A DNA stretch of 64,000 nt from Deinococcus multiflagellatus (GCF_020166415.1 NZ_JAIQXV010000003.1:310001-374000), one strand, 5' to 3'. Shown: positions 1-12,387, counted from the first letter of the stretch. Numbers and translations: made by a program. Notes: a model not told the origin generated them from the sequence alone.

Positions 1-188
1 CAGTTCACATGCGCCACCAGCTCGGCCACCGAGTGCGGCAGGCCCTGGGGCCGGGCCGCCGCCTGCTCGTCCGAGAGGCCGCTCAAGGACGCCTCGACCC
101 CCACGAACGCCTGCCCACCCCGGAACAGCTTGGGCAGCAGGCGCGCGAAGGCGAGTTGGGAACGCACGTTGCGGTCAGGGTCAGTCAT
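1..188 (-). CDS. DinB-like family protein, N-terminal part (runs off window)
   Basis: The minus-strand frame opens with ATG at 188 and is still open at base 1, giving 62 residues. The N-terminus has hydrophobic and aromatic residues typical of a first helix, and ends in SVAELVAHVN. That helix resembles the DinB/DUF664 four-helix fold, whose histidine (here H61) is the first metal ligand. Members include bacillithiol-dependent transferases and many uncharacterised stress proteins, so the function stays open. A weak -10-like AACACT lies 6 nt before the ATG, as in other leaderless genes of the window. The gene is divergent from the DUF4180 gene. Only the first helices are visible, so the call is tentative. 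Confidence 0.55.
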   Translation of the reverse strand, partial: MTDPDRNVRSQLAFARLLPKLFRGGQAFVGVEASLSGLSDEQAAARPQGLPHSVAELVAHVN

Positions 189-208
189 GGGGCCAGTGTT
201 GCAGAAGG

Positions 209-243
209 TCGATGGGGGATGGTTGAGGGTTGATGGTGAAGGG
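209..243. repeat. Heptad array, G-rich arm (4-5 units)
   Basis: Consecutive 7-mers TCGATGG, GGGATGG, TTGAGGG and TTGATGG end at 236, with TGAAGGG following. No C-rich partner lies within 300 bp. The next C-rich arm is at 624-658, on the other side of the DUF4180 gene. Confidence 0.75.
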
Positions 244-266
244 CCCCAGGCGGGTAGGGTGGGGGC

Positions 267-614
267 ATGGCGTCAGAGGCGGGGCGGGTGCAGGCGGTGG
301 GCGAGCTGGGCGTGACCCTGCGGGGCGCCCCGGATAGTTCGGCACTGATCGGCGCGGCCTACGCGCTAGATGGCGTGCTGCTGCGCGAAAGCGACCTTTC
401 GCCCGAATTCCTGAACCTGCGCACGGGCCTGCTGGGCGAGTTGTTCCAGAAGTGCGTGAACTATCGTCTGGCCGTCGCCTTCGTGCTCCCCGACTTCACG
501 GCCCACGGCGAACGCTTTGCCGAACTGGCCTATGAACACGCCCGCCACCCATGTATCCGTTTTGTTCACACCGAGGAAGAAGCCTGGGCGTGGCTGGGGA
601 GGCAGGTGAGGTGA
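267..614 (+). CDS. DUF4180 domain-containing protein
   Basis: This 115-residue soluble protein matches the DUF4180 pattern. There is an N-terminal strand, then a segment around LNLRTGLLGELFQKCVNYR (residues ~50-68), then a hydrophobic strand VAFVLPDF and a C-terminal helix. The LRTGL.GE..QK..NY core is the family's signature; function is unknown. The start is set by a -10-like TAGGGT at 255-260, exactly 6 nt before ATG 267, so the mRNA is probably leaderless. The gene sits alone between two halves of a heptad array (209-243 and 624-658). Confidence 0.75.
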   Translation: MASEAGRVQAVGELGVTLRGAPDSSALIGAAYALDGVLLRESDLSPEFLNLRTGLLGELFQKCVNYRLAVAFVLPDFTAHGERFAELAYEHARHPCIRFVHTEEEAWAWLGRQVR

Positions 615-623
615 GATCTTTTT

Positions 624-658
624 CCATCACCCATCACCTGTCCACCCTCCACCCTCCC
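624..658. repeat. Heptad array, C-rich arm (5 units)
   Basis: 7-mers CCATCAC, CCATCAC, CTGTCCA, CCCTCCA and CCCTCCC run without a gap from 624 to 658. The last unit ends three bases before the P5C dehydrogenase stop codon (662). It is the reverse-complement type of the arm at 209-243. Confidence 0.75.
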
Positions 659-661
659 CCC

Positions 662-2236
<1,575 letters not shown>

Positions 2237-2414
2237 GGCTGCTGCCTCCTTACGAATGTCCCCGGAGGCTAACACGCCGTGCCAGTGGGCGTAAACACGC
2301 TGTCAGGCGGCAAAATTCGGCACACTGCGCCCTGCTGCCCAGGGGCCGGGGTCCGGCAAAATCTGGCGTTTGAAAGGTACTGAGCAAGGTGATGGACGGG
2401 GGCGGGGGAAATGG

Positions 2415-2537
2415 TTGATGGTCGATGGTGGATGGAAAAAGAGAGGAGCGCGGTCACTCCACGCTCCTTTCCTCAAAAAGCCGATGGTTGATGGAGGCGC
2501 TGGCCTTTTCCATCAACCATCAACTTTCAACCATCAC
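2415..2537. repeat. Compound heptad array with two G-rich arms and one C-rich arm
   Basis: G-rich units TTGATGG, TCGATGG and TGGATGG occupy 2415-2435, and CCGATGG with TTGATGG occupy 2481-2494. The C-rich units CCATCAA, CCATCAA, CTTTCAA and CCATCAC occupy 2510-2537. The segment between the two G-rich arms has its own stem (GAGGAGCG... against CGCTCC...TCCTC). The last heptad touches the stop codon of the DUF59 gene (2538-2540), so it lies just downstream of that gene. Confidence 0.85.
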
Positions 2538-2897
2538 CTATACATTGAACCCGAACATCCGCATCTGGCGCTTGCCGTCTTCGGTCATCTTGTCGGGGCC
2601 CCACGGCGGCGTCCAGACGAATTCCACGTTCACGCCGCTCACGCCGTCAAGGCGGCCCACGGCCATCTCGGCGTCGGCGCGGATCAGGTCCTGTACAGGG
2701 CAGCCCACGCTGGTGAGGGTCATGGTGATGTCCACCTGACCGCCCTCCTGCACGTCCACGCCGTAGATCAGGCCCAGGTCCACCACGTTCACGGGAATTT
2801 CGGGGTCCTTGACGACCTTCAGGGCTTCAAGCACCTGGGCCTCGCTGGGCAGGGTACCGGCTGCCGGCGTCTCGGTGTTCATGGCTTCAGCGTCCAT
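2538..2897 (-). CDS. MIP18/DUF59 family Fe-S assembly-type protein
   Basis: This 119-residue protein covers the whole DUF59 (MIP18/PaaD/SufT-like) domain. It shows KDPEIPVNVVDLGLIYGVDV in its first half, then a TSVGCP motif with the conserved cysteine, and the C-terminal VNVEFVWTPPWGPDKM segment typical of stand-alone SufT/YitW-type proteins. Such proteins help to mature Fe-S clusters, so a role in cluster assembly or transfer is likely but not proven. Its ATG overlaps the TGA of the upstream rhodanese (ATGA at 2897-2894), implying translational coupling and perhaps a sulfur-trafficking pair. No suf genes lie nearby. Confidence 0.87.
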   Translation of the reverse strand: MDAEAMNTETPAAGTLPSEAQVLEALKVVKDPEIPVNVVDLGLIYGVDVQEGGQVDITMTLTSVGCPVQDLIRADAEMAVGRLDGVSGVNVEFVWTPPWGPDKMTEDGKRQMRMFGFNV

Positions 2898-3211
2898 CAG
2901 CCCTGCCCCTGCACGTGCGGCAGCCCCTCGTTCACCCAGGCCATCGTGCCGCCCGCGAGATTGACCACCTGCGTGTAGCCCTGGGCCTTCAGGAACTCGC
3001 CGGCGCGGGCGCTGCGGGCGCCGCTGCGGCAGATCATGACGAGTTCGCGGTCGCGCGGCAGTTCGGCGTGGCGGCTTTCAAACTCGCTCAGGGGGATCAG
3101 CTGCGCGCCCTGGGCGTGCACCTCGTCGTATTCATTCTGCTCGCGCACGTCCACGAGCAGCGCGCCCGCCTGCACGCGGCGCTGCCCTTCTTGCGGGGTG
3201 ACATCTTCCAT
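2897..3211 (-). CDS. Rhodanese-like sulfurtransferase, single domain
   Basis: A compact 104-residue rhodanese fold. The N-terminal half has LVDVREQNEYDEVHAQGAQL, the usual rhodanese start. The active-site loop is MICRSGARSA with the nucleophilic cysteine that would carry a persulfide, followed by the GFxxVxNLAGGTMAW-type C-terminal motif. Start at 3211 is favoured because a -10-like TATGCT lies 7 nt upstream on the minus strand, the leaderless layout seen throughout the window. The gene is translationally coupled to the DUF59 gene and divergent from a second rhodanese. Confidence 0.9.
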   Translation of the reverse strand: MEDVTPQEGQRRVQAGALLVDVREQNEYDEVHAQGAQLIPLSEFESRHAELPRDRELVMICRSGARSARAGEFLKAQGYTQVVNLAGGTMAWVNEGLPHVQGQG

Positions 3212-3268
3212 GCGGCCCAGCATAGCCCAGGGGGCAAAAGGGAATGTGCCGTGCGTATCCTGGGTAGC

Positions 3269-3556
3269 GTGAACCCACCGCCTCTGCCCGACGGCGTGAC
3301 CATCATTGACCTGCGCCCCGCCGCGCTGCGGGCGGCCGAGCCGCTGGAAAGTCTGACGGAGCGGCCTGTCCTGGCCGTGTCGCTGGACGAGATCGAGGCG
3401 GGAAGTCATCGTCTGACCCCGGCGCAGGGCCCGTTGGTGGTGATCTGCGAACGGGGCGTGCGCTCCACACTGGCGGCCGAGTACCTGCGCGCCGACGGCC
3501 TGGATGCGCAGGCGTACCCGGGTGGGGTGCCGGCGCTGCGGTCGGGACAGGGCTGA
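3269..3556 (+). CDS. Rhodanese-like protein, short second copy
   Basis: A 95-residue minimal rhodanese: TIIDLRPAALR near the start, then LVVICERGVRSTLAAEYL with an intact active-site cysteine, and a shortened YPGGVPALRSGQG end. GTG at 3269 is chosen because TATCCT lies exactly 7 nt upstream, matching other leaderless genes. An in-frame GTG at 3251 with AAAAGGGA upstream is an alternative and would add six residues. It diverges from the DUF59-coupled rhodanese 58 bp away. The two proteins differ in active-site loop (CERGVR versus CRSGAR), which suggests different sulfur donors or acceptors; this is inference. Confidence 0.75.
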   Translation: MNPPPLPDGVTIIDLRPAALRAAEPLESLTERPVLAVSLDEIEAGSHRLTPAQGPLVVICERGVRSTLAAEYLRADGLDAQAYPGGVPALRSGQG

Positions 3557-3592
3557 GCCGGGGCCCTGCCCCTCTGCTCTAGACTGGCGCCC

Positions 3593-5053
3593 ATGTGTGC
3601 CCTGCCCCCCGGTTTTATTTCCACGCGTGACGTGCTGGACGAGCGCCTGACCGGCCCCGAGGTGCGCCGCCTGGAACTGGCCCACGGCAACGAGGAACTC
3701 CTCTATGGTCTGGACGTGCTGGGGCTGGCGGGCCCTTTTTACCGGGTCACCCCCTGGGAGCTGGAAGACGAACGCGGCGTGCGGCGCATTAATGCCAGCG
3801 GCTACGCGGCCATGCCCTTTGGCGAGATGCCAGAAGCCATCACCGCATTCATGGCCGAGTTCCTGCACAAAAACCGGGCTATGGGTCTGCCGCAGCAGTC
3901 CAGCGGGCCCTGGCGCGCGGCCCTGCAGGCCAACCTGGTGCGGCTGCTGGCCCGGGAACTGCCCAGCCACGCGGAGAGCCAGGTGTTTTTCTGCTCCAGC
4001 GGCACCGAGGCCATAGAAGGCGCCCTGAAGTTCGCCAAGGCGTGGCGCCCGCGCAGCAAGTTCCAGATTTCCTTTGCCAGCGGCTACCACGGCAAGACCC
4101 TGGGCAGCCTGAGCCTGACCCCCAACCCCGAATACCAGGACATCTTCCGGCCCCTGGTGCCCGGCGCCCTGACCAGCCCCTACGGCGACCTGGACGCCCT
4201 GGCGGCCCTGATCCGGCGCGTGGGCCCGGACAACGTGACCTGCGTGGTGGTGGAACCCATTCAGGGTGAGGGCGGCGTGAACATCCCCCCGCCCGGCTTT
4301 CTGCGCGGCCTGGGCGAACTGTGCCGCAAGCACGGCATCCCCGTCATTGCCGATGAGATCCAGACGGGCCTGGGCCGCACCGGGCACTGGTTCGAGTCGG
4401 CGGCGCAGGGGCTGGACCCGGACATCATCACGCTGGCCAAGCCGCTGGGCGGGGGCATGACGGCGGTGGGGGCCACCATCGTCCGCGCGCCCATTTACAA
4501 GAAGATGCTGGGCGGCCTGAGCAGCAAGCGCCACAGCAACACCTTTGGCGGCGGCGCCCTGGCGATGGCGGTGGGCCTCAAGAGCCTGGAATACCTGATC
4601 GAGCAGAACCTCCCAGAGCGCAGCCGCACCCTGGGCGCCCAGGGCCTGAGCCGGCTGCAGGCGGTGCAGCGCCGCTTCCCAGGGCTGCTGGAAGACGTGC
4701 GCGGTCAGGGCCTGCTGCTGGCCATGCAGTTCCGGCCGATGGTGGGCGTGCCCCTGCCCGCCGCCCTGAAGGAAATCGTCTTTGAGGCCACCGCCATTCT
4801 GGCCCTGCGCGAACTGCACGGTGCGGGCGTGATGGCCAACCTGTCCCTGAGCAGCAAGCGCACCGTGCGCCTGACCCCCGCCCTGGACATGCCCCAGGAC
4901 GTCTTTGCCACCCTGCTGGACCGCGTGGAAGCGTTTGCCCAGACCCACCCCAATGCCCGCGACCTGCTGCTGAAAACCCCGCCGCAGGTCACCGCGCGCC
5001 TGGCGAGCTTTGCGGCAAGAAGCCCGAAGAAGCGCACGCCGAGCGATGGGTGA
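3593..5053 (+). CDS. Class III (PLP-dependent) aminotransferase
   Basis: The 486-residue protein has the class III aminotransferase layout: [17 protein letters not shown] for phosphate binding, an [18 protein letters not shown] segment, [26 protein letters not shown] with the PLP aspartate, and [10 protein letters not shown] with the Schiff-base lysine K283. It belongs with ornithine, putrescine or acetylornithine aminotransferases, but I cannot assign the substrate. The N-terminal ~60 residues are longer than in ArgD. TAGACT at 3580-3585 lies 7 nt before the ATG, so transcription probably starts at the start codon. A heptad hairpin follows the stop codon. Confidence 0.85.
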   Translation: MCALPPGFISTRDVLDERLTGPEVRRLELAHGNEELLYGLDVLGLAGPFYRVTPWELEDERGVRRINASGYAAMPFGEMPEAITAFMAEFLHKNRAMGLPQQSSGPWRAALQANLVRLLARELPSHAESQVFFCSSGTEAIEGALKFAKAWRPRSKFQISFASGYHGKTLGSLSLTPNPEYQDIFRPLVPGALTSPYGDLDALAALIRRVGPDNVTCVVVEPIQGEGGVNIPPPGFLRGLGELCRKHGIPVIADEIQTGLGRTGHWFESAAQGLDPDIITLAKPLGGGMTAVGATIVRAPIYKKMLGGLSSKRHSNTFGGGALAMAVGLKSLEYLIEQNLPERSRTLGAQGLSRLQAVQRRFPGLLEDVRGQGLLLAMQFRPMVGVPLPAALKEIVFEATAILALRELHGAGVMANLSLSSKRTVRLTPALDMPQDVFATLLDRVEAFAQTHPNARDLLLKTPPQVTARLASFAARSPKKRTPSDG

Positions 5054-5057
5054 AGGG

Positions 5058-5132
5058 GTGTAGGTTGTGGGTTGTGGTCTGTGGGAAAACCGTCCTTCCT
5101 ACGACCCACAACCTACGTCCTACAACCCTCCC
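5058..5132. repeat. Heptad hairpin array (TTGTGGG flavour)
   Basis: G-rich units GTGTAGG, TTGTGGG, TTGTGGT and CTGTGGG run from 5058 to 5085. The C-rich units TCCTACG, ACCCACA, ACCTACG, TCCTACA and ACCCTCC run from 5098 to 5132. The arms pair over more than 13 bp. It lies between two convergent genes, starting 5 bp after one stop codon and overlapping the other (5132-5134). The sequence differs from the ATGG arrays, but the 7-nt period is the same. Confidence 0.85.
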
Positions 5133-5650
5133 TACGCCATGCCGCAGGCCCGCTGCACCAGTAGATGCAGTTCGTCGCGGCCCAGGCGGCGCACCTCCAG
5201 GGGCAGATCGGCCGGCAGGTCGCTGAGACCGGGCACAATGGGCGCAAAACGGAACTCGGGGCGGGCGATCAGGTCGCGCCGGGTGGTCAGGGCCATGGTG
5301 AAATCCACGCGCAGTTCAAAGTGGGCGTTCAGTTCGGCACGCAGCGGCGCGGGGTCGCCGGCCAGCAGGGCCACCAGAGCGGGGTGGGGCGCAAAGCCAT
5401 CTTCGAGGTGGGCCGCCGTGCGGGCGGTGTCCAGAAACACCCCGGCCCCCGGCAGCACGTAGCCGCTGATGCGCCGCCGGCAGACGTCCGGGGCGTCGCC
5501 TCGCACGGCGGTCACATGCCGCCCGGCCCGCGCCGCGCCGCCCAGCAGGGCCCAGAAGCGGCCCAGGCTGGAATACCGCGCCAGTTCCACATGGCCCGCC
5601 GGTTTGGTGGGCAGGGGCCGCGTGGGCCGGTCCGCAAGGGGAGGGGTCAC
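5132..5650 (-). CDS. Hypothetical protein (172 aa)
   Basis: I do not recognise the family. The protein is soluble, mixed alpha/beta and has no signal peptide. It contains a segment of small residues with R-rich patches (residues ~35-60), a central hydrophobic stretch [18 protein letters not shown], and a C-terminal helix ending in [12 protein letters not shown]. The GTG start at 5650 is supported by TAGCAT 6 nt upstream on the minus strand. Codon usage and GC match the neighbours, so this is an ordinary host gene. It converges on the aminotransferase gene with a heptad hairpin between them. Confidence 0.65.
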   Translation of the reverse strand: MTPPLADRPTRPLPTKPAGHVELARYSSLGRFWALLGGAARAGRHVTAVRGDAPDVCRRRISGYVLPGAGVFLDTARTAAHLEDGFAPHPALVALLAGDPAPLRAELNAHFELRVDFTMALTTRRDLIARPEFRFAPIVPGLSDLPADLPLEVRRLGRDELHLLVQRACGMA

Positions 5651-5662
5651 GGCTCCATGCTA

Positions 5663-5982
5663 GCCCGGCCGTTCGGCCCCCACACCGCACAAGGTTACGG
5701 ACTGGGGGTGAGGGTGTGCTGGTGAGAGGTGACGGCGGTTGTGCATTCAACCGGCGCATCGGAGGGGTCTTGCAAAGGTCGGAACGGGCAGAGCGAAAGA
5801 CGCTCTCCTGAACGCTCAGCCCGTCCACTTCTTCGCCCTCTTTCAGTGACGGTCTATTGACACCGGCATAAGTCTGCATGAGTGGATGGGAGGCCTGGCC
5901 GTTGGGCGGCTGCCTAACGCACGGCGGGCGTCAGTCGGGCCAACGTGTACGTCTGCCTCTTTCGCTGCGGTGCAGCGCCGCG
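5663..5982. other. Intergenic, no gene seen
   Basis: About 320 bp between the unknown gene and the pilin-like lipoprotein gene. No open frame with coding-like composition is visible. A TTGACA hexamer at 5857-5862 on the plus strand has no convincing -10 and no plus-strand gene behind it. Confidence 0.5.
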
Positions 5983-6378
5983 TTACTGAACCTCTTCGAT
6001 ACCGGGCCCCGCCAGGGAGTCGTGACGGTACGTCTTCCCGGACACTGCTTCGACGGTCAGGACGTAACCGGTCTTGTCGGCATTGGGGACGATTTCCGAC
6101 CGGGCCACATTCTCTGAGCCTGGCAGGGCGGTCTGGCCCAGCACGCCGTCGGCACAGCTGCTGGTTTCGGGCAGAAACGCATAGTTCTTCCCGCCGGACT
6201 CGACTTTTTTGACCTCAATGCCCACCATGCACTGATGGATGTATGCCTGCGCGGCCGTGTTGACCGCTCGGGTGCGCGCTTCACTAAGCTGTCCGGCCGC
6301 TTCACCGATGCGTTCCGGCGCGCAGGAGGCAAGCGACAGCAGCAGGGCACCGGACAGCGCAGCGTAAAGACGGTTCAT
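5983..6378 (-). CDS. Lipoprotein with a type IV pilin-like C-terminal domain
   Basis: The 131-residue protein starts with a lipoprotein signal (MNRLYAALSGALLLSLASC; lipobox LASC, lipidated Cys19). The mature part, SEARTRAVNTAAQAYIHQCM then a cysteine-containing middle and VLTVEAVSGKTYRHDS, resembles the globular domain of deinococcal type IV pilins. In those proteins an NDTAAQAYxxxC helix follows the prepilin TM segment. Here the prepilin segment (GFTLIE) is missing and a lipobox takes its place. Two cysteines, C50 and C76, could form a disulfide. TATGGT lies 6 nt before the ATG, suggesting a leaderless mRNA. The pilin likeness is from memory of the family and should be tested. Confidence 0.7.
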   Translation of the reverse strand: MNRLYAALSGALLLSLASCAPERIGEAAGQLSEARTRAVNTAAQAYIHQCMVGIEVKKVESGGKNYAFLPETSSCADGVLGQTALPGSENVARSEIVPNADKTGYVLTVEAVSGKTYRHDSLAGPGIEEVQ

Positions 6379-6390
6379 GCCGTCACCATA

Positions 6391-6715
6391 CGGCCTGAGG
6401 CAAGGCCATGACTCACCAGATGAGCACCGCGTCGCCCACCGTCGTCCCTTGCCACGACTGAGGCAGACTGATGCCGGTGTCGATAAACCGGATGACACCT
6501 CATAGAAGCAGACCAACACTGCCCGGGATGCAGACCCTGGCAATCTGTCTCCTGCGACGCCCCCTGAGTTATGGGTTTCGCTCTGCCGCACTGGATTTTC
6601 CCGCAAAGGAATGTGAAGCAAGCGCGCAGGCGTCATCGAGGTTTCCAGCGAGAGGGGTTGAACTTGCCCGCCCGAAGCGTTTGAAGTCTTTCTCTCTGCG
6701 CCTGCCCCACCGCTG
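6391..6715. other. Intergenic between divergent genes, no gene seen
   Basis: About 330 bp separate the lipoprotein promoter from that of the alpha/beta hydrolase. An open frame continues upstream of 6729 in the hydrolase frame from 6471, but it has stray codons and no start signal. I take it as non-coding. Confidence 0.5.
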
Positions 6716-6728
6716 TAGCCTGGGCGGC

Positions 6729-7532
6729 ATGTCCAGACGGTTCTCCCGGCCTCGCCTGTCGCCCCGCGTGCGTGCGTGGCTGGTGGGCGGGGCCTTGCTA
6801 CTGGCAGGCTACGGCCTGGGCCGCGCGCAGCCCATTCTCTTTCGCCCGCCGCTGGTGCCCGGCCAGGACGCCGTGACCGACGCCGCCAGCCGCGAGGCGC
6901 GGGTCACGCTGGAGAGGGTGGGCGGGCCGGTTCTGAACATTGAACCGGCGCAGGGGCCCGCACGGCTGCTGCTGGTCTTCTACCCCGGCGGGCTGGTGCG
7001 CCCCCAGGCGTACGAGTGGCTGGGCCGGGCGCTGGCCGCGCAGGGGGTCCAGACCGTGATTCCGGCCTTTCCGCTGGACCTTGCCGTGACCGCGCCCAAC
7101 CGGGCTGGGGCGCTCATTGAGCACTATGCCCAGGGCCGGCCGGTGGTGCTGGCCGGGCACTCGCTGGGCGGCGCGATGGCCGCGCAGTACGCGGCGGGCC
7201 ATGCCGGGCAGCTGGCGGGGCTGGTGCTCATGGCGGCCTACCCGGCAGGCAACGTGAGCCTGAAAGGCCAGTCCCTCCCCACCCTCTCCCTGCTGGCCGA
7301 GCACGACCGCGTGGCGGCCCCCGACGCGGTGCGTGGCGGTCTGGCCCGCCTGCCAGACGGGGCTGCCCTGACCGTGATTCCCGGCGCGGTCCACGCCTTT
7401 TTCGGCCGCTATGGCCCACAGCGGGGCGACGGCGTGCCCACGGTTAGCCGCGCCCAGGCTGAAGGCGACATGCTGCGGGCAATCACGGGGTTTCTGGCGG
7501 CGCTGGAGGGTGCCACCCCCGCTCAGCGGTGA
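6729..7532 (+). CDS. Alpha/beta hydrolase, membrane-anchored
   Basis: 267 residues. A basic N-terminus (MSRRFSRPRLSPRVRAW) is followed by one hydrophobic segment, residues ~17-33, which would act as a signal anchor. The rest is an alpha/beta hydrolase fold with the nucleophile elbow GHSLGGAMA (Ser145), an acid in the LLAEHDRV strand and a histidine in GAVHAFFGRYG. This arrangement is of the Hydrolase_5/DUF-type family; the substrate is unknown. ATG 6729 is chosen because TAGCCT lies 7 nt upstream and the hydrophobic anchor begins soon after. It converges on the formate dehydrogenase operon and overlaps the last gene of that operon by 50 bp. Confidence 0.82.
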   Translation: MSRRFSRPRLSPRVRAWLVGGALLLAGYGLGRAQPILFRPPLVPGQDAVTDAASREARVTLERVGGPVLNIEPAQGPARLLLVFYPGGLVRPQAYEWLGRALAAQGVQTVIPAFPLDLAVTAPNRAGALIEHYAQGRPVVLAGHSLGGAMAAQYAAGHAGQLAGLVLMAAYPAGNVSLKGQSLPTLSLLAEHDRVAAPDAVRGGLARLPDGAALTVIPGAVHAFFGRYGPQRGDGVPTVSRAQAEGDMLRAITGFLAALEGATPAQR

Positions 7533-7950
7533 ACACGGCCCAGGCGTGACTCCACACGAGGTCCGCGCCTTCTGGCTGAATCCAGACCCGACGTTCAGGG
7601 CCAGCCAGGGCTGTCATCGCCAGCGTCAGCCGGTCGAAGGCCGCTTCGTCGGGCACGTCGTTCGGGTGTAGGGTGGCGGTGAGGGGAGGCAGCCCAAAGT
7701 TCACCATCAGGATGAGCCGCAGCCCCGCTGGGTCCACACTCACCTCCAGCGTGTGCTCGGCCTCTTCCACTAGGGCCCGGAGCGTGGTGGCGTCAGGCAG
7801 TGGCGCGGGCTCACCGTCCAGCAGAAAGGTCCAGGGCAGGGGAAAATCAGCCAGCACCGTGCAGAGGCCGGCGGCATCCAGGTCCTCCACGGTCAGTTCG
7901 AGTAAGGCGCCGTCGAACGTGAAGGCGTCACGCAGATCGGCCCGGTTCAC
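7483..7950 (-). CDS. Hypothetical protein coupled to fdhD
   Basis: 155 residues and not recognised. The sequence alternates acidic and hydrophobic stretches (LLELTVEDLDAAGLCTVLADF, LEVSVDPAGLRLILMVNFGLPPLTATL) as in a soluble beta-rich fold, without cysteine motifs or membrane segments. Its GTG start at 7950 overlaps the TGA of fdhD by 4 bp (GTGA), so it is translated as part of the formate dehydrogenase operon. An accessory role in that enzyme's maturation is possible but only inferred from the coupling. Its 3' end overlaps the converging hydrolase gene. Confidence 0.7.
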   Translation of the reverse strand: MNRADLRDAFTFDGALLELTVEDLDAAGLCTVLADFPLPWTFLLDGEPAPLPDATTLRALVEEAEHTLEVSVDPAGLRLILMVNFGLPPLTATLHPNDVPDEAAFDRLTLAMTALAGPERRVWIQPEGADLVWSHAWAVFTAERGWHPPAPPETP

Positions 7951-8738
7951 GACTTCACCCGTTCCGCCCCGCTGTACACCGTCACGCGGCCTTCGCGGGC
8001 AAACCCACACAGGGTCACCCCAAAGGCCGCCGCCGTGTCCACCGCCAGACTGGTGGCGGCGCCCACCGCCACCACCACGGCAACGCCCGCCACCACCGCC
8101 TTTTGCACGATCTCGAACCCCGCGCGGCTGCTGACCACCAACACATGGTCCGTCAGCGGCAGCGCGAGGCGGGCCTGCGCCCAGCCCACCACCCGGTCCA
8201 CGGCGTTGTGGCGCCCCACATCCTCGAAGGCCGCCAGAAGGGTGCCCGCCGGCGTGAACAGCCCCGCGCCGTGCAGCCCGCCCGTCTGGGCAAAGCCCGG
8301 CTGGGCGGCGCGCAGCCGCTCGGGCAGGGCCGCCAGGGCCGCCGCGCTCAGGGGCCCGGCGGTCCACCCGGGCGCCGTGGCCCGCGCCAGCAGCCGCTCA
8401 ATGCTGCCGGTGCCGCACACGCCGCACGCGCTGGACGACACCGCCAGCCGCGCCGCCCCCGCCAGCCGCTCGTGCTCGGGGGTGTGCAGGTGCCAGAGGT
8501 TCGGGTTTTCGCCGTTGGGGTTCAGGGCAAAATGGTCCGGCAGCAGCCCTTCGGCCACCAGCCAGCCCAGCAGCAGTTCACGCTCGAACCCCGGGGTGCG
8601 CATCAGGACGCCCAGGGGCAGTGGGCCGCCCGGGGTGTGCAGCCGCAGTTCCAGCGGCTCCTCGCAGGCCACAGCGTCCTCCTGGGGCTGCCCGGCCGGA
8701 AAGCGCCGGACCGGCAGCCAGACACTGGGGCCTTTCAG
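7947..8738 (-). CDS. fdhD: Formate dehydrogenase accessory sulfurtransferase FdhD
   Basis: FdhD passes sulfur from a cysteine desulfurase to the Mo-bis-MGD cofactor of formate dehydrogenase. The sequence shows AVACEEPLELRL, the SSSACGVCG motif with the catalytic cysteine pair, FEDVGRHNAVDRVVGWA and VVSSRAGFEIVQKA. All of these are strongly conserved in the family. The first standard start (GTG 8672) would cut off a typical FdhD N-terminus, VWLPVRRFPAGQPQEDA. A CTG at 8738 in the same frame restores it, overlaps the TGA of the upstream gene as CTGA, and has GAGGTGA just upstream. I therefore extend the gene to a CTG start; this is unusual and is discussed in the findings. Confidence 0.85.
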   Translation of the reverse strand: MKGPSVWLPVRRFPAGQPQEDAVACEEPLELRLHTPGGPLPLGVLMRTPGFERELLLGWLVAEGLLPDHFALNPNGENPNLWHLHTPEHERLAGAARLAVSSSACGVCGTGSIERLLARATAPGWTAGPLSAAALAALPERLRAAQPGFAQTGGLHGAGLFTPAGTLLAAFEDVGRHNAVDRVVGWAQARLALPLTDHVLVVSSRAGFEIVQKAVVAGVAVVVAVGAATSLAVDTAAAFGVTLCGFAREGRVTVYSGAERVKS

Positions 8739-9238
8739 CGGTTCACCTCGGTCTGGTTGGGCACAGGCGCGGTGTCGCCCTCTGCTTCGCGCAGGGCGCG
8801 GCCCATGCCCTTGAGCAGAGCAAAGATGGCCCCCAGGGCCACCTGCACGTCGCGGTCTTTCAGCAGGGCCAGCAGCTCGCCCAGGCCCAGCCCCCGCCCG
8901 GCGGCCACGTGGCGCGCGCCCTCGTTCAGCCCGGTAGTCAGCGCGTGGCCCAGCAGGCCCACCTCGCGCGGGTCCAGGGTGCCCAGGGTCTTGCCCAGTT
9001 CGGCCACGTTGCGCAGCAGCGTCGTGCCGCCCGCACCGCCCAACTGGTGCAGCAGCGCGGCGCTCAGGCCCTCGCCGCCGCGCACGGTCTTGCCCAGCAC
9101 GTCCAGCACGCCGTGGTCGTGCAGGGCGCGCAGCAGGGTCAGGCCTTCCAGAAGGGCTTCAGTCGAATCCTCAACCTCGCCCTGCAGGCGCGCCTGGGGC
9201 GTGGGCGGGCGGGGGGCATAATCCAGCGGCTTGGCCAT
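8735..9238 (-). CDS. DUF1641 formate dehydrogenase-associated protein
   Basis: 167 residues rich in Leu, Gly and Ala with helix-forming stretches such as LLRALHDHGVLDVLGKTVRGGEGL and LLALLKDRDVQVALGAIFALLKGMGRAL. This matches DUF1641, a small protein found beside YrhE-type formate dehydrogenases (YrhD in Bacillus). The ATG at 9238 has CGAGG 6 nt upstream and is preferred over an in-frame start 42 nt further upstream. The gene sits 60 bp behind fdhA and overlaps fdhD. It probably helps FdhA assembly or electron transfer; the molecular role is unknown. Confidence 0.82.
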   Translation of the reverse strand: MAKPLDYAPRPPTPQARLQGEVEDSTEALLEGLTLLRALHDHGVLDVLGKTVRGGEGLSAALLHQLGGAGGTTLLRNVAELGKTLGTLDPREVGLLGHALTTGLNEGARHVAAGRGLGLGELLALLKDRDVQVALGAIFALLKGMGRALREAEGDTAPVPNQTEVNR

Positions 9239-9298
9239 AAAAAACCTCGGGGAGTGGGCGAAGGGTGGGTTGGCCGTCAACAGGGCCAGTCGGCTGCT

Positions 9299-12361
<3,063 letters not shown>

Positions 12362-12387
12362 AAAGCCCCCTTGCGAACCTTGTGGGG

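Noticed and set aside
2897..4948. Upstream extension of the rhodanese frame to 4948
   Set aside because: It runs antisense to the aminotransferase and the residues before 3211 are low-complexity; the leaderless -10 fixes the start at 3211.
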